Positions 1 through 9,327 of a DNA stretch of 64,000 nt are shown piece by piece. Origin of the DNA: Entamoeba invadens IP1 (taxonomy: Eukaryota; Evosea; Mastigamoebida; Endamoebidae). Numbering within the stretch: position 1 is the stretch's first letter; every line of letters starts with the position of its first letter. The notes below the pieces were generated by a model. The model saw only the letters and a list, made by a program, of their open reading frames with translations, did not search any database and was not told the DNA's origin. Location: NCBI RefSeq assembly GCF_000330505.1, contig NW_004440163.1, positions 63,274 through 127,273 on the forward strand. Reading direction: 5' to 3'. The translations under genes were made by a program, and so were the position numbers.

Positions 1-618
1 GACATTAATGCGTGTATCTTCCTCGTCGTCATAGACCCGAAACCTACCCGTGTATATGCCACACTCTTCTTTAAAAAAGTCAGGAATCATGACACTGAAG
101 TCTTCAATCTCCAAAAGGTTTGTTTTACATCCACTTTTCTCAACGCGGTGGGACTGTTTCACCTCAGACAAGTCAAATCCTTCCAACAAAGTCTCGACGT
201 CTTCTTGTTCTGCTGAAGCTGTAGATAACATTTGGAAAAATACGCCATTCTTCTCAAATAAGGCCTTTCAGTTACTTTACTGGATTTCAAATGAACGACA
301 AACCATTGCTATTTTCGCCGTCTCGTTTTGTTTAGTAAAGAAAAAGACACGGGTTTGGAGTTTTCCAACCGTTTTGATTTTGCACGACGAAGAGACGGTG
401 TCATTTGGCCCAACAAGACCCATCGTTTGCAACTCCGCCAACACTCCCTTTTCGATGGTCACTGTTTTCTCGAGGTTTCTTGCCTGTAAGAAGAATTGAG
501 AAGATCCATTTGTAAATTTATATTGTTCGTTAAGTCCCTGTTCTGTCGACTCGACTGTGAAATCGTCGTCGTAGTTATACACAAATTTGAACAGTGTTGA
601 TGTGATCTTCTTTCCCAT
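1..618 (-). CDS. Unidentified protein, partial (continues beyond the left edge), two exons
   Basis: I do not recognise this gene. Exon 1 runs 618 to 304 and exon 2 runs 264 to the window edge. The 39-nt intron at 303-265 begins GTTTGT and ends AAG. Exon 2 is open for all 88 codons to base 1 and keeps phase. The frame is also open up to a TTG at 639, but the first ATG is at 618 (MGKKITST). The visible 193 residues are soluble, without signal peptide or membrane segment; the N-terminal part looks rich in beta strands. The gene lies about 70 bp downstream of eIF3i on the same strand. If the intron is not removed the protein stops at 277. The intron model rests on the donor sequence and the long open frame after it. 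Confidence 0.6.
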
Positions 619-687
619 CAGACCGCTCTTTCTTTTCAAGTTCTTCTTATGTTTTTAAACCCAACTAATGCATAACAAATCAATGGA

Positions 688-1668
688 TTACTCCGAAGCA
701 AACACATCGTTACTAAGCGGAGAGACTCTAATACACCCGTCATCAGACCCAGTGAAGACTGATTTTCCGTCTTGAGCAAAGACGATTGTGTTGATAGTAC
801 CAAAGTGTCCTGGAAGTCGAACAATCTCTTGACCATCAATAGCGTTGACAAAAGTGGTCATCAACATAGACATATCTCTCTGTGTCATAGTCATCATTGC
901 TTTGTCCTGACCTCCTCCAACAGCGTAATAATCTGTGAATGGCGCAAACCCAATAGATTGGAGTGGGTATCCAGACTCAAAGACGGAAATAACATCTTCT
1001 GGCTTTCTAATATCATGCACAAACGACTTCCCATCTTTTCCAGTCGTCCCCAACAATATATCATAGCTATCACTCTCGATATCTGTGATCTCGTTTTTGT
1101 GTGACTCAAATCGAACGCCCTGTCCATTCGTACGGGTGTCTTTCACCACCAAATGTCCTAACTCATCGCCAACTATAATCGTATCATTGGTGATCCACTT
1201 CGCCTTAGTCAATGGGGGGCGCTCCTGAGAGTAAACAGCGGTGGGCGATTCAATTTGTGGGTCAACAACATACACAGAAGACACAAACGACTTGAAACTC
1301 GCAGTGACTACCATCAGTTTTTCGTTGTTTGGTGAAAGCTCGACAACCCTAACTGGCGAGTAGTTTCCCTTCGCCATCAACTTTGTCAACAACTTCTTCC
1401 CAGTCTCCAACTCAAAGCAGAAGACCGACCCATCTCTACTCGCTAAATAGAGGCGCATCCCATCCGCAGATATCGTGCAATCAGAGACTGCACCGTCACA
1501 TGTGTATACACCCATGGAGGTCAGCGGGTCGACTTTCCAAAGCATCGCTGTTTTATCATTCGAACACGACACAAAATAATCTCCCTCACGGGTGAGTTCC
1601 AGCTTAGTAATTGGGCCTTCATGCCCTTTCAACACGGTGCTTGTTATTGTAACTCCTCGTTGCGACAT
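688..1668 (-). CDS. EIF3I: Translation initiation factor eIF3 subunit I (WD40)
   Basis: WD40 beta-propeller subunit of eIF3, which helps recruit the 40S ribosome and mRNA in the cytoplasm. The N-terminus carries the family signature LKGHEGPITKLELTREGD just after the start. The C-terminus has GHFGTINTIVFAQDGKSVFTG followed by a GCIRV-type ending, as in eIF3i/TIF34/TRIP-1. About 326 residues from the ATG at 1668, close to the usual 325-345. The frame is open further up to an ATG at 1731, which would add 21 basic residues absent from the family, so I prefer the inner start. Intronless. Identification is by family pattern; no search was run. Confidence 0.88.
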   Translation of the reverse strand: MSQRGVTITSTVLKGHEGPITKLELTREGDYFVSCSNDKTAMLWKVDPLTSMGVYTCDGAVSDCTISADGMRLYLASRDGSVFCFELETGKKLLTKLMAKGNYSPVRVVELSPNNEKLMVVTASFKSFVSSVYVVDPQIESPTAVYSQERPPLTKAKWITNDTIIVGDELGHLVVKDTRTNGQGVRFESHKNEITDIESDSYDILLGTTGKDGKSFVHDIRKPEDVISVFESGYPLQSIGFAPFTDYYAVGGGQDKAMMTMTQRDMSMLMTTFVNAIDGQEIVRLPGHFGTINTIVFAQDGKSVFTGSDDGCIRVSPLSNDVFASE

Positions 1669-2022
1669 AGAAGGGTATCTGCTTTTTAATTTATTTAAGG
1701 GTTTGCTCTGTCGTATTTTTAGTTTCCTCAAACACCCTTTCCCCTATTATTCCCGTCTTTTGCGGTGTTCCAAGCTTATACTTTTTATGTTTTAAATTTC
1801 GTAGTAATTCTTTTCCCAGAAGTGGGACTTGTCTAAAGATATTAACTATACTACAACATACAAAACTATTACAAATGGTTACATAACAATAATGGGAAAC
1901 AGTATCTAGAGTCCAATATAATTATCAGTGATAAGTAAACCAACATCGATCCAATGAAGTGGTAAAGTAAACAACAAAATGAAATGAAGAATAAATAAAA
2001 TCTATTTAACTAAAGTAACACA
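1669..2022. other. Intergenic, A+T-rich
   Basis: About 350 bp between eIF3i and the next minus-strand gene. It contains only the possible 63-nt upstream extension of eIF3i and low-complexity A/T sequence. I see no RNA gene or repeat in it. Confidence 0.6.
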
Positions 2023-2847
2023 TCATAATGAGACTTCAACATTCGCAGAAACAACACCTATCGTGCTTTTAATCCAATTGAATTGTTCAATCAGCGTTTT
2101 CATGTTTTGAGAGAGTGTCGGATCAGACGATAAGTTACCACACACCGTACCACACTTCTCAAGTTGTTGTTTTGTGAACTCAAGCGAGATTTTGAGAAAC
2201 TCTTTGGCATTGTCTCTTGTTGGCGCTCCGCCCAAGTCGGGCATAGGTGAGCTCTCTGATGTTTGAGGTAAAAACGTCTGGTTCTGCTCATCGTCGTCTT
2301 CGATTATATTACATTTTTTCTGTTTTGTCCATGGGCAATCTTTACGTCTTAACTTCCAGAAGTTGGGTTTTTTCAGTGTCAATGTTCCACTCTGGAAGTA
2401 TGGACTGTGAGACAACCCATCGAGAAAGGCTTTTTTCCATCTTGTTGGTGTTGTTTTGAATTGGTCGAGTTGTCCGAAGATATGCCAATGTTCTGCAACA
2501 AAGCCATGGATGTCGTCTTTCAGTGAGAAGTAAATGGTGCCCTTGTGAAGTTCCATCAATGAGTAGATGATGACCCGACATATCAATATCCAAGAGACTG
2601 GTCTCTTAGCGCCGAAGACTTCCATCCCATGTTTGCAGAGGGGGCATAGACATAACCTTAAATGGTACTCCTCGTTCTCTTTAAGTTCTTGGGGAATTGG
2701 TGTTGAGTCGATTTCGTTAAAAAGTGGTGTTGCGCATGAATGTTCCATTGCCATTTTAATAATACTTTTTAAAGTTCTTTTGCCCTTTAATTGCTTGTTT
2801 TTGTCAAGGGGTAATTCCAGAACCCTTCGTTTTTTTATTTTTTGCAT
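2023..2847 (-). CDS. Forkhead/winged-helix-like protein
   Basis: 274 residues starting at an ATG. Residues about 85-170 resemble a forkhead winged helix: an initial helix (ICRVIIYSLMELHKG), a second helix segment (LKDDIHGFVAEHWHIFG), a recognition-helix-like stretch (RWKKAFLDGLSHSPYFQ), then a wing ending in NFWKL, like the forkhead 'SYWTL' ending. A Cys pair (CLCPLC) precedes it and a basic patch (KLRRKDCPW) follows. The last 80 residues are low complexity then helical. If right, this is a nuclear DNA-binding protein. The assignment is an inference from pattern, because no residue is absolutely diagnostic. An Entamoeba-specific family without DNA binding is the alternative. Confidence 0.5.
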   Translation of the reverse strand: MQKIKKRRVLELPLDKNKQLKGKRTLKSIIKMAMEHSCATPLFNEIDSTPIPQELKENEEYHLRLCLCPLCKHGMEVFGAKRPVSWILICRVIIYSLMELHKGTIYFSLKDDIHGFVAEHWHIFGQLDQFKTTPTRWKKAFLDGLSHSPYFQSGTLTLKKPNFWKLRRKDCPWTKQKKCNIIEDDDEQNQTFLPQTSESSPMPDLGGAPTRDNAKEFLKISLEFTKQQLEKCGTVCGNLSSDPTLSQNMKTLIEQFNWIKSTIGVVSANVEVSL

Positions 2848-4158
2848 ATTTTATTACATTATTTTCTCGATGTTGGAGGAAATAAACGGGATTGTTTTTC
2901 TTTTTTTTTCTTATGCAAAATAACGTCAAAAAAAAAATAAAATCAAAAACAAAGGCCCTCTTATGATTATTATTAGAAAGTCCTTTTTTAGCTTCTTTTG
3001 CATTCATTTGTAAGTTATTTGACACCAATTTGCCCGAGAGTGTACAGGTTTTCACCGTTTTTTTTTAATATTCTTTTTGATTCTCTTTTTGTTTTTTCTC
3101 CACTTTTCGTTTATCTGGCAATTAACATTTTTTACTATTAAAATTTTACACAAATAATTAAATATTTCTTCTCAACTTTTACTTGAGATTTTTTCAACCA
3201 CTTTTCTAAACAACAAATAATTCATTTGCTTGTGTTTTTTCATAACGGTAATCGTTGCTTGTATTTCGGGTATTTTTCTTTGACAATTTCCCTTCACGAA
3301 TCTCAAATCGAAAACTTTTGCAATCTGAATCTCCCACTTTAATATTTTGATAAAAAATGTACCATACTTTATAATACAAACACTACTATTCAAAACACAA
3401 AATTACACATGAACCACCAACTAAGGCTTATAAAAAACAAAATTGTTTTAAAAATTTGTTTGGTCTAACTTCATTTTTGAACAACATCACACTTAGACTA
3501 TTAAAAGTTTAGAACATAATGGCTTGCTTTAGTATAATTTAGTCTTATTTTTCATAATAAAACGGCATACATTCAAAACAACAGCACCACAATGCAGCAC
3601 CATTTTATCTTTTTTGTAAAATTTTTTGAAGCGTCTGTTTTTTTGTCATATTAATTTTGACAATCCCCAACTTTATTTTAACTCCCAAAACTGCGTGGGA
3701 TACTTTTTTTATATGTAATGATTGTTAATATGAACCAGTTTTATTATTATTTTATTATTTTATTATTTTTTGGAACGATTTTCTTTTTTTTTACAACAAA
3801 ACAATCTAAAAATGATACATTTATTTAACATTTTTTATTTTTTTAATCAACTCAATTTTTGGTGATTTTAATAATATACAATTCGTAAATAATATATCGT
3901 TAAATAATAATAATTTACTATAATTAACTTTAAAAAAAATTAAAATAATAAAAAACAGATTTGTTACACAAATAAACAATAATAAATTATAGAATACAGG
4001 TAGGTATAATTTATTATTTGAGTCGATTTTTCAAAAACATTTTTTACACAAAAAAAATAATTTGTTGTCTTTTTATAACAATGACAAACTTTGTTCAAAT
4101 AATATACTAAGCAATAGAATTCATTAAACACAAAAAGACACAACTCCTAATAAACAGA
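2848..4158. other. Intergenic, very A+T-rich
   Basis: 1.3 kb of poly-T/A-rich sequence. The only open frame (3172-3393, minus, 73 codons) has biased low-complexity composition and is probably chance. No RNA gene, transposon end or long inverted repeat was recognised. Confidence 0.6.
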
Positions 4159-5106
4159 TCACTCACACTTGACAATAAGGATTCTCGCAACGTCGAATAC
4201 ATTAGGCTCATGTGTTCCAGTGAACACGTCATCTCCAAATCCCGTCGGTTCATTATAGAAATCCTTGAATTGATTCATGATCATTCCTTTCCCATCTGCG
4301 CTGATTCTGAAACACAGAATAGCAGAGAGCACTGCCTCAAGTTCGTTGGGTTCTTTCCAGAACATCATTGTCTTTGTGTTGTCTTTCTTGTCGAATTTAG
4401 TGGGGAGGATATTGTGTGGATTTTTCATTGTGAAGACAAAGTAACCCTCATCTTTTCCAAAAAAGGTATTATATGCCTCTGCTCGTACGGGTGGAATTTT
4501 TGTAGTGACATATGAGCCAAACACACACCCACTTGCAGTCTCGACCAAAAACAAAACATTCTTTATAAGTCGAGTTCTCCCACTGACTTCACGAACAGAA
4601 AACTCATCGCGTTCCGTGTCAAAGACGACTTTGAATGTATTCTTTCCTGTCCATTCTTTGATGTATCCCATTAAATCAACATTCGAATAACTCAAAACCC
4701 TAAACTTTTCCGTTTCGCTTTTCTTTTGAAGAGTGGTGACAGTCTTCTTCAATTGCACAACATCACTTTGAATGTCGTGAAATGGTGACTTCGCCTGCGT
4801 TTCGTTGAACAAATCGATGTCACGTTTTTCCTTCGCCATCTCAATCTGTTGGTTAACATATCCCCACCGTTTGTTCATCACCCCACGAAATTCCTTCATC
4901 GAGTTCTCGATGTTTTTGATACTTTCCCGAACAAGCGCAAAGTGCTTCTCCGCCCACTTCTTTTCACACAACTCTTTCTTTTCTTCTTTTCCTTCACGTT
5001 GTCCGGTTTGAAGAGTTGTAGAACCTTGTCCCGTACCGTTGTTATTATACAAATTGATAGTCCCCACATTGTGGATATACACTCCTTTGTAGTCATGCGC
5101 CTCCAT
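4159..5106 (-). CDS. TLDc-domain protein with coiled coil
   Basis: 315 residues. Residues about 45-145 are charged and helical, probably a coiled coil (KKELCEKKWAEKHFALVRES onward). Residues about 150-315 carry a TLDc-like fold: FKVVFDTERDEFSVREV, then LFLVETASGCVFGSYVTTKI (the family's 'G-x-x-F-G-x-Y' strand), then YFVFTMKNPHNILPTKFD. TLDc proteins in other eukaryotes bind V-ATPase or act in oxidative-stress responses; Entamoeba has many divergent copies of unknown role. A second, more divergent member lies at 51994-52863. Starts at an ATG and is intronless. Confidence 0.75.
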   Translation of the reverse strand: MEAHDYKGVYIHNVGTINLYNNNGTGQGSTTLQTGQREGKEEKKELCEKKWAEKHFALVRESIKNIENSMKEFRGVMNKRWGYVNQQIEMAKEKRDIDLFNETQAKSPFHDIQSDVVQLKKTVTTLQKKSETEKFRVLSYSNVDLMGYIKEWTGKNTFKVVFDTERDEFSVREVSGRTRLIKNVLFLVETASGCVFGSYVTTKIPPVRAEAYNTFFGKDEGYFVFTMKNPHNILPTKFDKKDNTKTMMFWKEPNELEAVLSAILCFRISADGKGMIMNQFKDFYNEPTGFGDDVFTGTHEPNVFDVARILIVKCE

Positions 5107-5417
5107 CTGTTTTCTAGTTTTCTTTTAAAAACTATTTTACTATTTCCATCATATTTTGTTATCTTTTAACCACAACTAAATTATAAAACAATTAGAAAAA
5201 AACTATACATTTGCCACAAAAAACGCTATAAAATGGAATATCCCAAAAGTCCATCTAAATATATAACTCCACTTTAAAATGCTTTAAGAAATAATTAAAC
5301 AACGTTTGTTGGTTTAAACAAGAAGCAACTTCATACAGAACAGAAACACAAGACAACAACTCAAAAAATAAAATACACAACACAACAGAAACAAAATATC
5401 AACCACTCTTTTAACAC
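5107..5417. other. Intergenic spacer
   Basis: About 310 bp of A+T-rich sequence between two minus-strand genes. It holds the 5' region of the TLDc gene and the 3' region of the KEVKK gene, and I see nothing else in it. Confidence 0.6.
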
Positions 5418-6479
5418 TTAAAAGACTGTTCTTGGGATGTCTTTTGCCATGTATGGGTCTTTATTGTTGAATGTTTCGTAGTACTCTGGTCTGAGCATAT
5501 ATTCGTTTGAATATGCGTGCGTATTAAAGCGGTTGTAGTAAGGTCTTCGGTAAGGTCCATAGAATCTGTGAGTTGGGATACCATATCCTTGGTGACACAG
5601 AGTTGGATACTTCATTCCAAGGTAATTGACTGGGGGATATGTGTATGTGTAGCCCATACTTGGGTAAATTGGTCTTCTCATTGCCATCATGTAAGGGCTC
5701 TGTGCCATGAATGGACGACCCATATACATCATTGGGTTATAGACGTTTATCATTGGCACGTAAGGTCTAACCCCTAATGTTGGTGGCAAGATATCCGTTT
5801 TGATCATGTCGAGAGCCTTTGCGTCCGTGTCAGCGACAATTGCCTTCTTGACAATCTTTTTAGTTTCTTTCTTGATCGCCTTTTTTACCTCCTTTTTCGC
5901 TTCTTTTTTTACTTCTTTTTTCGCTGTTTTTTTCACCTCTTTTTTGACTTCTTCTTTCTTCGGTGGTACAACCTTTCCTGGGGTTCCCAATGGTTTAGCA
6001 GTGTGTACCTTTGGTGGTTCGATGTCATCCTTCAATTTGAATTCCTCCTTTTTGTCGTCTTTCTTCTCGACTTTCTTTACCGCTTCTTTCACTTCCTTCT
6101 TTGCTTCTTTGACCTTTTTCGAGTCTTTCTCCTTCTGAATTTTGTTGACATTCTCTTTAAATCTCTTTTCAGTCTGCTCATACATTTGTTTCAAGTCAAT
6201 AAGTTTGTCACCCTTCGGTGGTTCACTGAATGGTTCGGGTCCTCTTACCACCTTCATTATTTTCGCCTCAAGTTCTTCTAACTTGACTTGAGAACCTTCA
6301 AACGATGACGACTTCTTCACTTCCTCCATGATCGTGTTGATTTCTTCGCTGTGGTTCTTAATCGAGTCCCCAACTTCAGTCAACTTCTTTCCGACATTCG
6401 ATATCATGTCGTTAATCTTTTTTTCTTGGTCCTGCGTCAGCGCCAACGCTGATGCAATTAATAAAACTGCTAACAACAT
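5418..6479 (-). CDS. Secreted Lys/Glu-repeat protein with Tyr/Pro/Met-rich tail
   Basis: 353 residues, no recognised family. It starts with a clear signal peptide (MLLAVLLIASALALTQDQEK). Next is a coiled-coil-prone segment (about 16-125), then a highly basic stretch (about 115-215) built from KEVKK/KKEAKK-type repeats. It ends in a roughly 115-residue tail rich in Tyr, Pro, Met and Arg (MNVYNPMMYMGRPF, RFYGPYRRPYYNRF). There is no membrane anchor and only one Cys, so it is probably secreted or stored in vesicles. A structural, adhesive or polyanion-binding role would fit the composition, but that is speculation. The repeats are visible in DNA as alternating GAAGT/AAAAA-type units. Confidence 0.75.
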   Translation of the reverse strand: MLLAVLLIASALALTQDQEKKINDMISNVGKKLTEVGDSIKNHSEEINTIMEEVKKSSSFEGSQVKLEELEAKIMKVVRGPEPFSEPPKGDKLIDLKQMYEQTEKRFKENVNKIQKEKDSKKVKEAKKEVKEAVKKVEKKDDKKEEFKLKDDIEPPKVHTAKPLGTPGKVVPPKKEEVKKEVKKTAKKEVKKEAKKEVKKAIKKETKKIVKKAIVADTDAKALDMIKTDILPPTLGVRPYVPMINVYNPMMYMGRPFMAQSPYMMAMRRPIYPSMGYTYTYPPVNYLGMKYPTLCHQGYGIPTHRFYGPYRRPYYNRFNTHAYSNEYMLRPEYYETFNNKDPYMAKDIPRTVF

Positions 6480-6766
6480 TATAATATGTTTTCAAGTTCG
6501 TTGATTTTTGCTCATCTATATTTTACTATAAATATACCTTCATATAAATTAAATTTCGTTCTTTAATGCGCATTTGATTTCAAAAATTGAGACCTTTTTC
6601 TTCTTTCATTCCAACATTTTTCTTTAAGATTTTATTTCACAAAAACATACTACACATCATCCATTTATAGTATCTTAACTTATATTTGTATAATATCATA
6701 GTATATTATACTAATATTATAACATTGAGTAAAATTTAAAATTTGTCCATAATAAAAATCAAAGAA
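6480..6766. other. Intergenic spacer
   Basis: About 290 bp of A+T-rich sequence between two co-directional genes. I see nothing beyond presumed promoter and 3'-end sequence. Confidence 0.55.
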
Positions 6767-7714
6767 TTATTCGTCCTCGTCGTCGGTGGATGGGCAGTCT
6801 ATTATGTCGTCTGAGTCTTCTTCTTCCTTTGCTCTTTTTTGTTTTTCAAGTTTTGCTCTCAAATGTTTTTCGTACATCTCGTTCCTCATCGCGACAATGT
6901 CGTGCTCCAATACTTTGTCGTAGTTCTTTGCCTCGTCACAGATCCTTCGAAGTGTTTCACGTGATGTAACTTCCTTCTCAAGCCCGAGCAAATTGAACAT
7001 GATGTTCACCTCGTTGTTATTTAAGAATTGTTCCTTCTGTACGTCCATCACTGAAGTGATCAATTGGAACAAAAATACACGTCCGCCTGTAAGGAATTGT
7101 TCCATGATATCAAATTCAATTTCAAAGGGGAAGACATGGATCCCAATCGCATTGAAAAACTTCTGACAGAATGTTTCGGGGTATGGCTGTGTTCGAGTGA
7201 TTTTATTGACAACTTCTGGGGAGATCTCACGAGCAATTGCAATTGCAGAGTATGTGTCTGACGCGTATCCAACTGCTTCAGCTTTCCAATAGCCCGGAAT
7301 ATAAAAATTGCTATGATTCAAGACGGTCATGATTTTGTAGACTTTATTCTCACTCAGTACAAGTCGAAGAAAAGCAGCAACAAGACACATTGCTTGTGCG
7401 TAGTCTCCAAAGTCTTTCCACAACTGTGTCAAGAGTACACGAAGTGGTGCCTTGTATTCTTCCGACTTCAATGTTCTTAACACGTCGAGTTCGATGATTC
7501 TCCGAATACCTTCAGGGACGTTCTCGATGTGTTCTGGTTGATATTCCTTCACTGGAATATTTTCTGAATGTTTCATCACATTTTCATACCATCGCTCCCC
7601 ACGCAAAAGAAGCTCTTCAACTTGTGATGTGTTGCCCTCTTGCAAAAAGTCATCGTTCAGTTTTAACAAAGAGTCTTCCGACTCGAGTTTCCAGAAGTCT
7701 GTTTGTGTCAACAT
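6767..7714 (-). CDS. TBC-domain Rab GTPase-activating protein, compact
   Basis: 315 residues. The TBC dual-finger motifs are visible: IELDVLRT (74-81) fits IxxDxxRT with catalytic Arg80, and DYAQAM (104-109) fits the YxQ glutamine finger with Gln107. VPEGIRR (66-72) precedes them as in the family's G-I-R element. The domain is short, running to about 250, followed by an acidic tail (EEEDSDDIIDCPSTDDEDE). TBC proteins inactivate Rab GTPases on membranes. The overall sequence is divergent, but both catalytic fingers suggest activity. Starts at an ATG, intronless. Confidence 0.72.
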   Translation of the reverse strand: MLTQTDFWKLESEDSLLKLNDDFLQEGNTSQVEELLLRGERWYENVMKHSENIPVKEYQPEHIENVPEGIRRIIELDVLRTLKSEEYKAPLRVLLTQLWKDFGDYAQAMCLVAAFLRLVLSENKVYKIMTVLNHSNFYIPGYWKAEAVGYASDTYSAIAIAREISPEVVNKITRTQPYPETFCQKFFNAIGIHVFPFEIEFDIMEQFLTGGRVFLFQLITSVMDVQKEQFLNNNEVNIMFNLLGLEKEVTSRETLRRICDEAKNYDKVLEHDIVAMRNEMYEKHLRAKLEKQKRAKEEEDSDDIIDCPSTDDEDE

Positions 7715-8018
7715 GTTTTTTTTTAAGTTATTTGATCTTAAAAGTAGGGTTTGACTGTAACTGTTTTTTTTGTGGCATTTTCATTCTTTCGTTCACTTGA
7801 TGTGTTTTTATATTGTATTTCCACATTTATTAGTAATTTATAATATTTATATAATACAGCTCTAGATTTATATATAAGAAGCCACATCAGAGGTATTAAC
7901 GTCGTAAATGCTGTTGAGCCAATGGAATAATGACCAATTGAAAAGTGGATATGGAATTAGTATCTAATGGATATAAATAGAAAGAAAAACCTTAAAACAA
8001 ATGACACAATAATAAATA
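7715..8018. other. Intergenic spacer
   Basis: About 300 bp of A+T-rich spacer. No coding potential or structured repeat was recognised. Confidence 0.55.
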
Positions 8019-8900
8019 CTAAACGATAGGATGAAGATTTTTGGTTTGAATGATGTGATGTGTTGTTGGAGATACAAAGTCGATAGAGAAATTGTATATC
8101 ATTTGTGGCAATGAAAATGTGACTGTTCCAAAAAAGAGTGGGAGTTCATTTCTGAATGTCGAGACGACTTGTTGGTCGTTTCTGACAATCACTTCGAAGT
8201 TCTTGAGATATGTTGAGTAATTGATACACAACTGATTTAATGATCGCCACCCGACAAACTGAATTGTGTCCTTCTCAGAGTCTTTCAAAGCTATTTTATA
8301 GATACCCGACGGTGGAAAGGAATACGTCACAAGCTTAGGATCAATCACTTTACTTCTTGCTTTAAAGTATCTGATTTCGTAGTCAGTAGTTTTCACACCA
8401 AAGAGGTCGTCAATATACTTTGGTTCCAAGTTCAAATCACCAACTTCGATATTATATACCAATTGCGTTGTATTGTGCACAATCCACTTCCTTAAAAACT
8501 TCTTCTGACTTTTCTCACCCGCTTTGAAGAGTGCAAACCAATCGTTTTGTTTGAGTAGTGGCGGAAACTTCACGACCAAGTATCTGCAGTTGACACTCGA
8601 CACTTCTTCGACAGACTCGGGCACAATTTCTTCTCCAATTAAAAGTGTTTTTGTGTAGTTCAACAGGCAGCTTTTGTTGTCGTAGAAGTATCGAATCTCA
8701 TACATCCCACTAACTAGGTTCTCAAACACTATTTCGTCTTTGACTGTTTTGACTCGTTTCTCACGAACATAATTCTCCGACTTTTCCCTATTGATCACAA
8801 AAATACCTACCCACGAGTTCTTTGAAAAATCGTCGGGACAAATGTTCAACGACAACACCACTTTATGAAAGTGCACTACATATGTAATTGAATATGCCAT
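8019..8900 (-). CDS. Tandem SKICH-like beta-sandwich protein
   Basis: 293 residues. Two related modules can be aligned by eye. Module 1 (about 8-75) has WVGIFVINREKSENYV and then YEIRYFYD. Module 2 (about 105-185) has DWFALFKAGEKSQKKFL and then YEIRYFKAR. The 'D-W-[IV]-[GA]-[LI]-F' strand and the 'Y-x-[FI]-R-Y-F' strand are the hallmarks of SKICH domains, found in phosphoinositide 5-phosphatases and CALCOCO adaptors, where they mediate membrane targeting or protein binding. No enzymatic domain is attached. The last about 100 residues may form a third, weaker module (IQFVGWRSLNQLCINY). Function unknown; a targeting or adaptor role is inferred. Confidence 0.6.
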   Translation of the reverse strand: MAYSITYVVHFHKVVLSLNICPDDFSKNSWVGIFVINREKSENYVREKRVKTVKDEIVFENLVSGMYEIRYFYDNKSCLLNYTKTLLIGEEIVPESVEEVSSVNCRYLVVKFPPLLKQNDWFALFKAGEKSQKKFLRKWIVHNTTQLVYNIEVGDLNLEPKYIDDLFGVKTTDYEIRYFKARSKVIDPKLVTYSFPPSGIYKIALKDSEKDTIQFVGWRSLNQLCINYSTYLKNFEVIVRNDQQVVSTFRNELPLFFGTVTFSLPQMIYNFSIDFVSPTTHHIIQTKNLHPIV

Positions 8901-9327
8901 GAGTTATGGAGTTTTATTTATCTCCACCAAAGTGAAGATTATTTTTATTTCTTACTTGCATTTGTTATAACTTAATTTCATATTAATATTAAAATACCTT
9001 TTGTTTAATATGATTGTTTAATTTATGAAAAATGTGATTGTTTATTATTATAACTATTGGTCGATTCTTGTTTTACAATAAGATCAAATACAAGAATAAT
9101 ATTTAAAAACATTTCTTGTTTTTATTATAAAAAATTATAACTCAATTAACTTATATTAAGTTAACCCATTTAATTAAACTATAGTAAATGATTAAAAAAA
9201 CAATCGAAAACTGATGATTTCAAATTTAATCATTCAACCCCAAATTTATAAATAATAATAATACAATTTATATTTATAAAACACTTTCATACAAACAACG
9301 AACTGTTATAATCAAATTTAAAACACG
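8901..9327. other. Divergent intergenic region
   Basis: About 430 bp of extremely A+T-rich DNA between divergently transcribed genes, presumably holding both promoters. No motif can be assigned with confidence. Confidence 0.55.

Noticed and set aside
277..303. The conceptual C-terminus VCRSFEIQ of the first gene
   Set aside because: It is the translation of intron sequence that begins with GTTTGT; the frame continues for 88 codons beyond a 39-nt intron.
50..499. 149-codon plus-strand open frame
   Set aside because: It overlaps the better-supported minus-strand gene at 1-618, whose two exons share donor, phase and composition; the plus frame is its antisense shadow.
3172..3393. 73-codon minus-strand frame in a long spacer
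   Set aside because: A+T-rich composition, no motif, no homologue pattern; consistent with chance.
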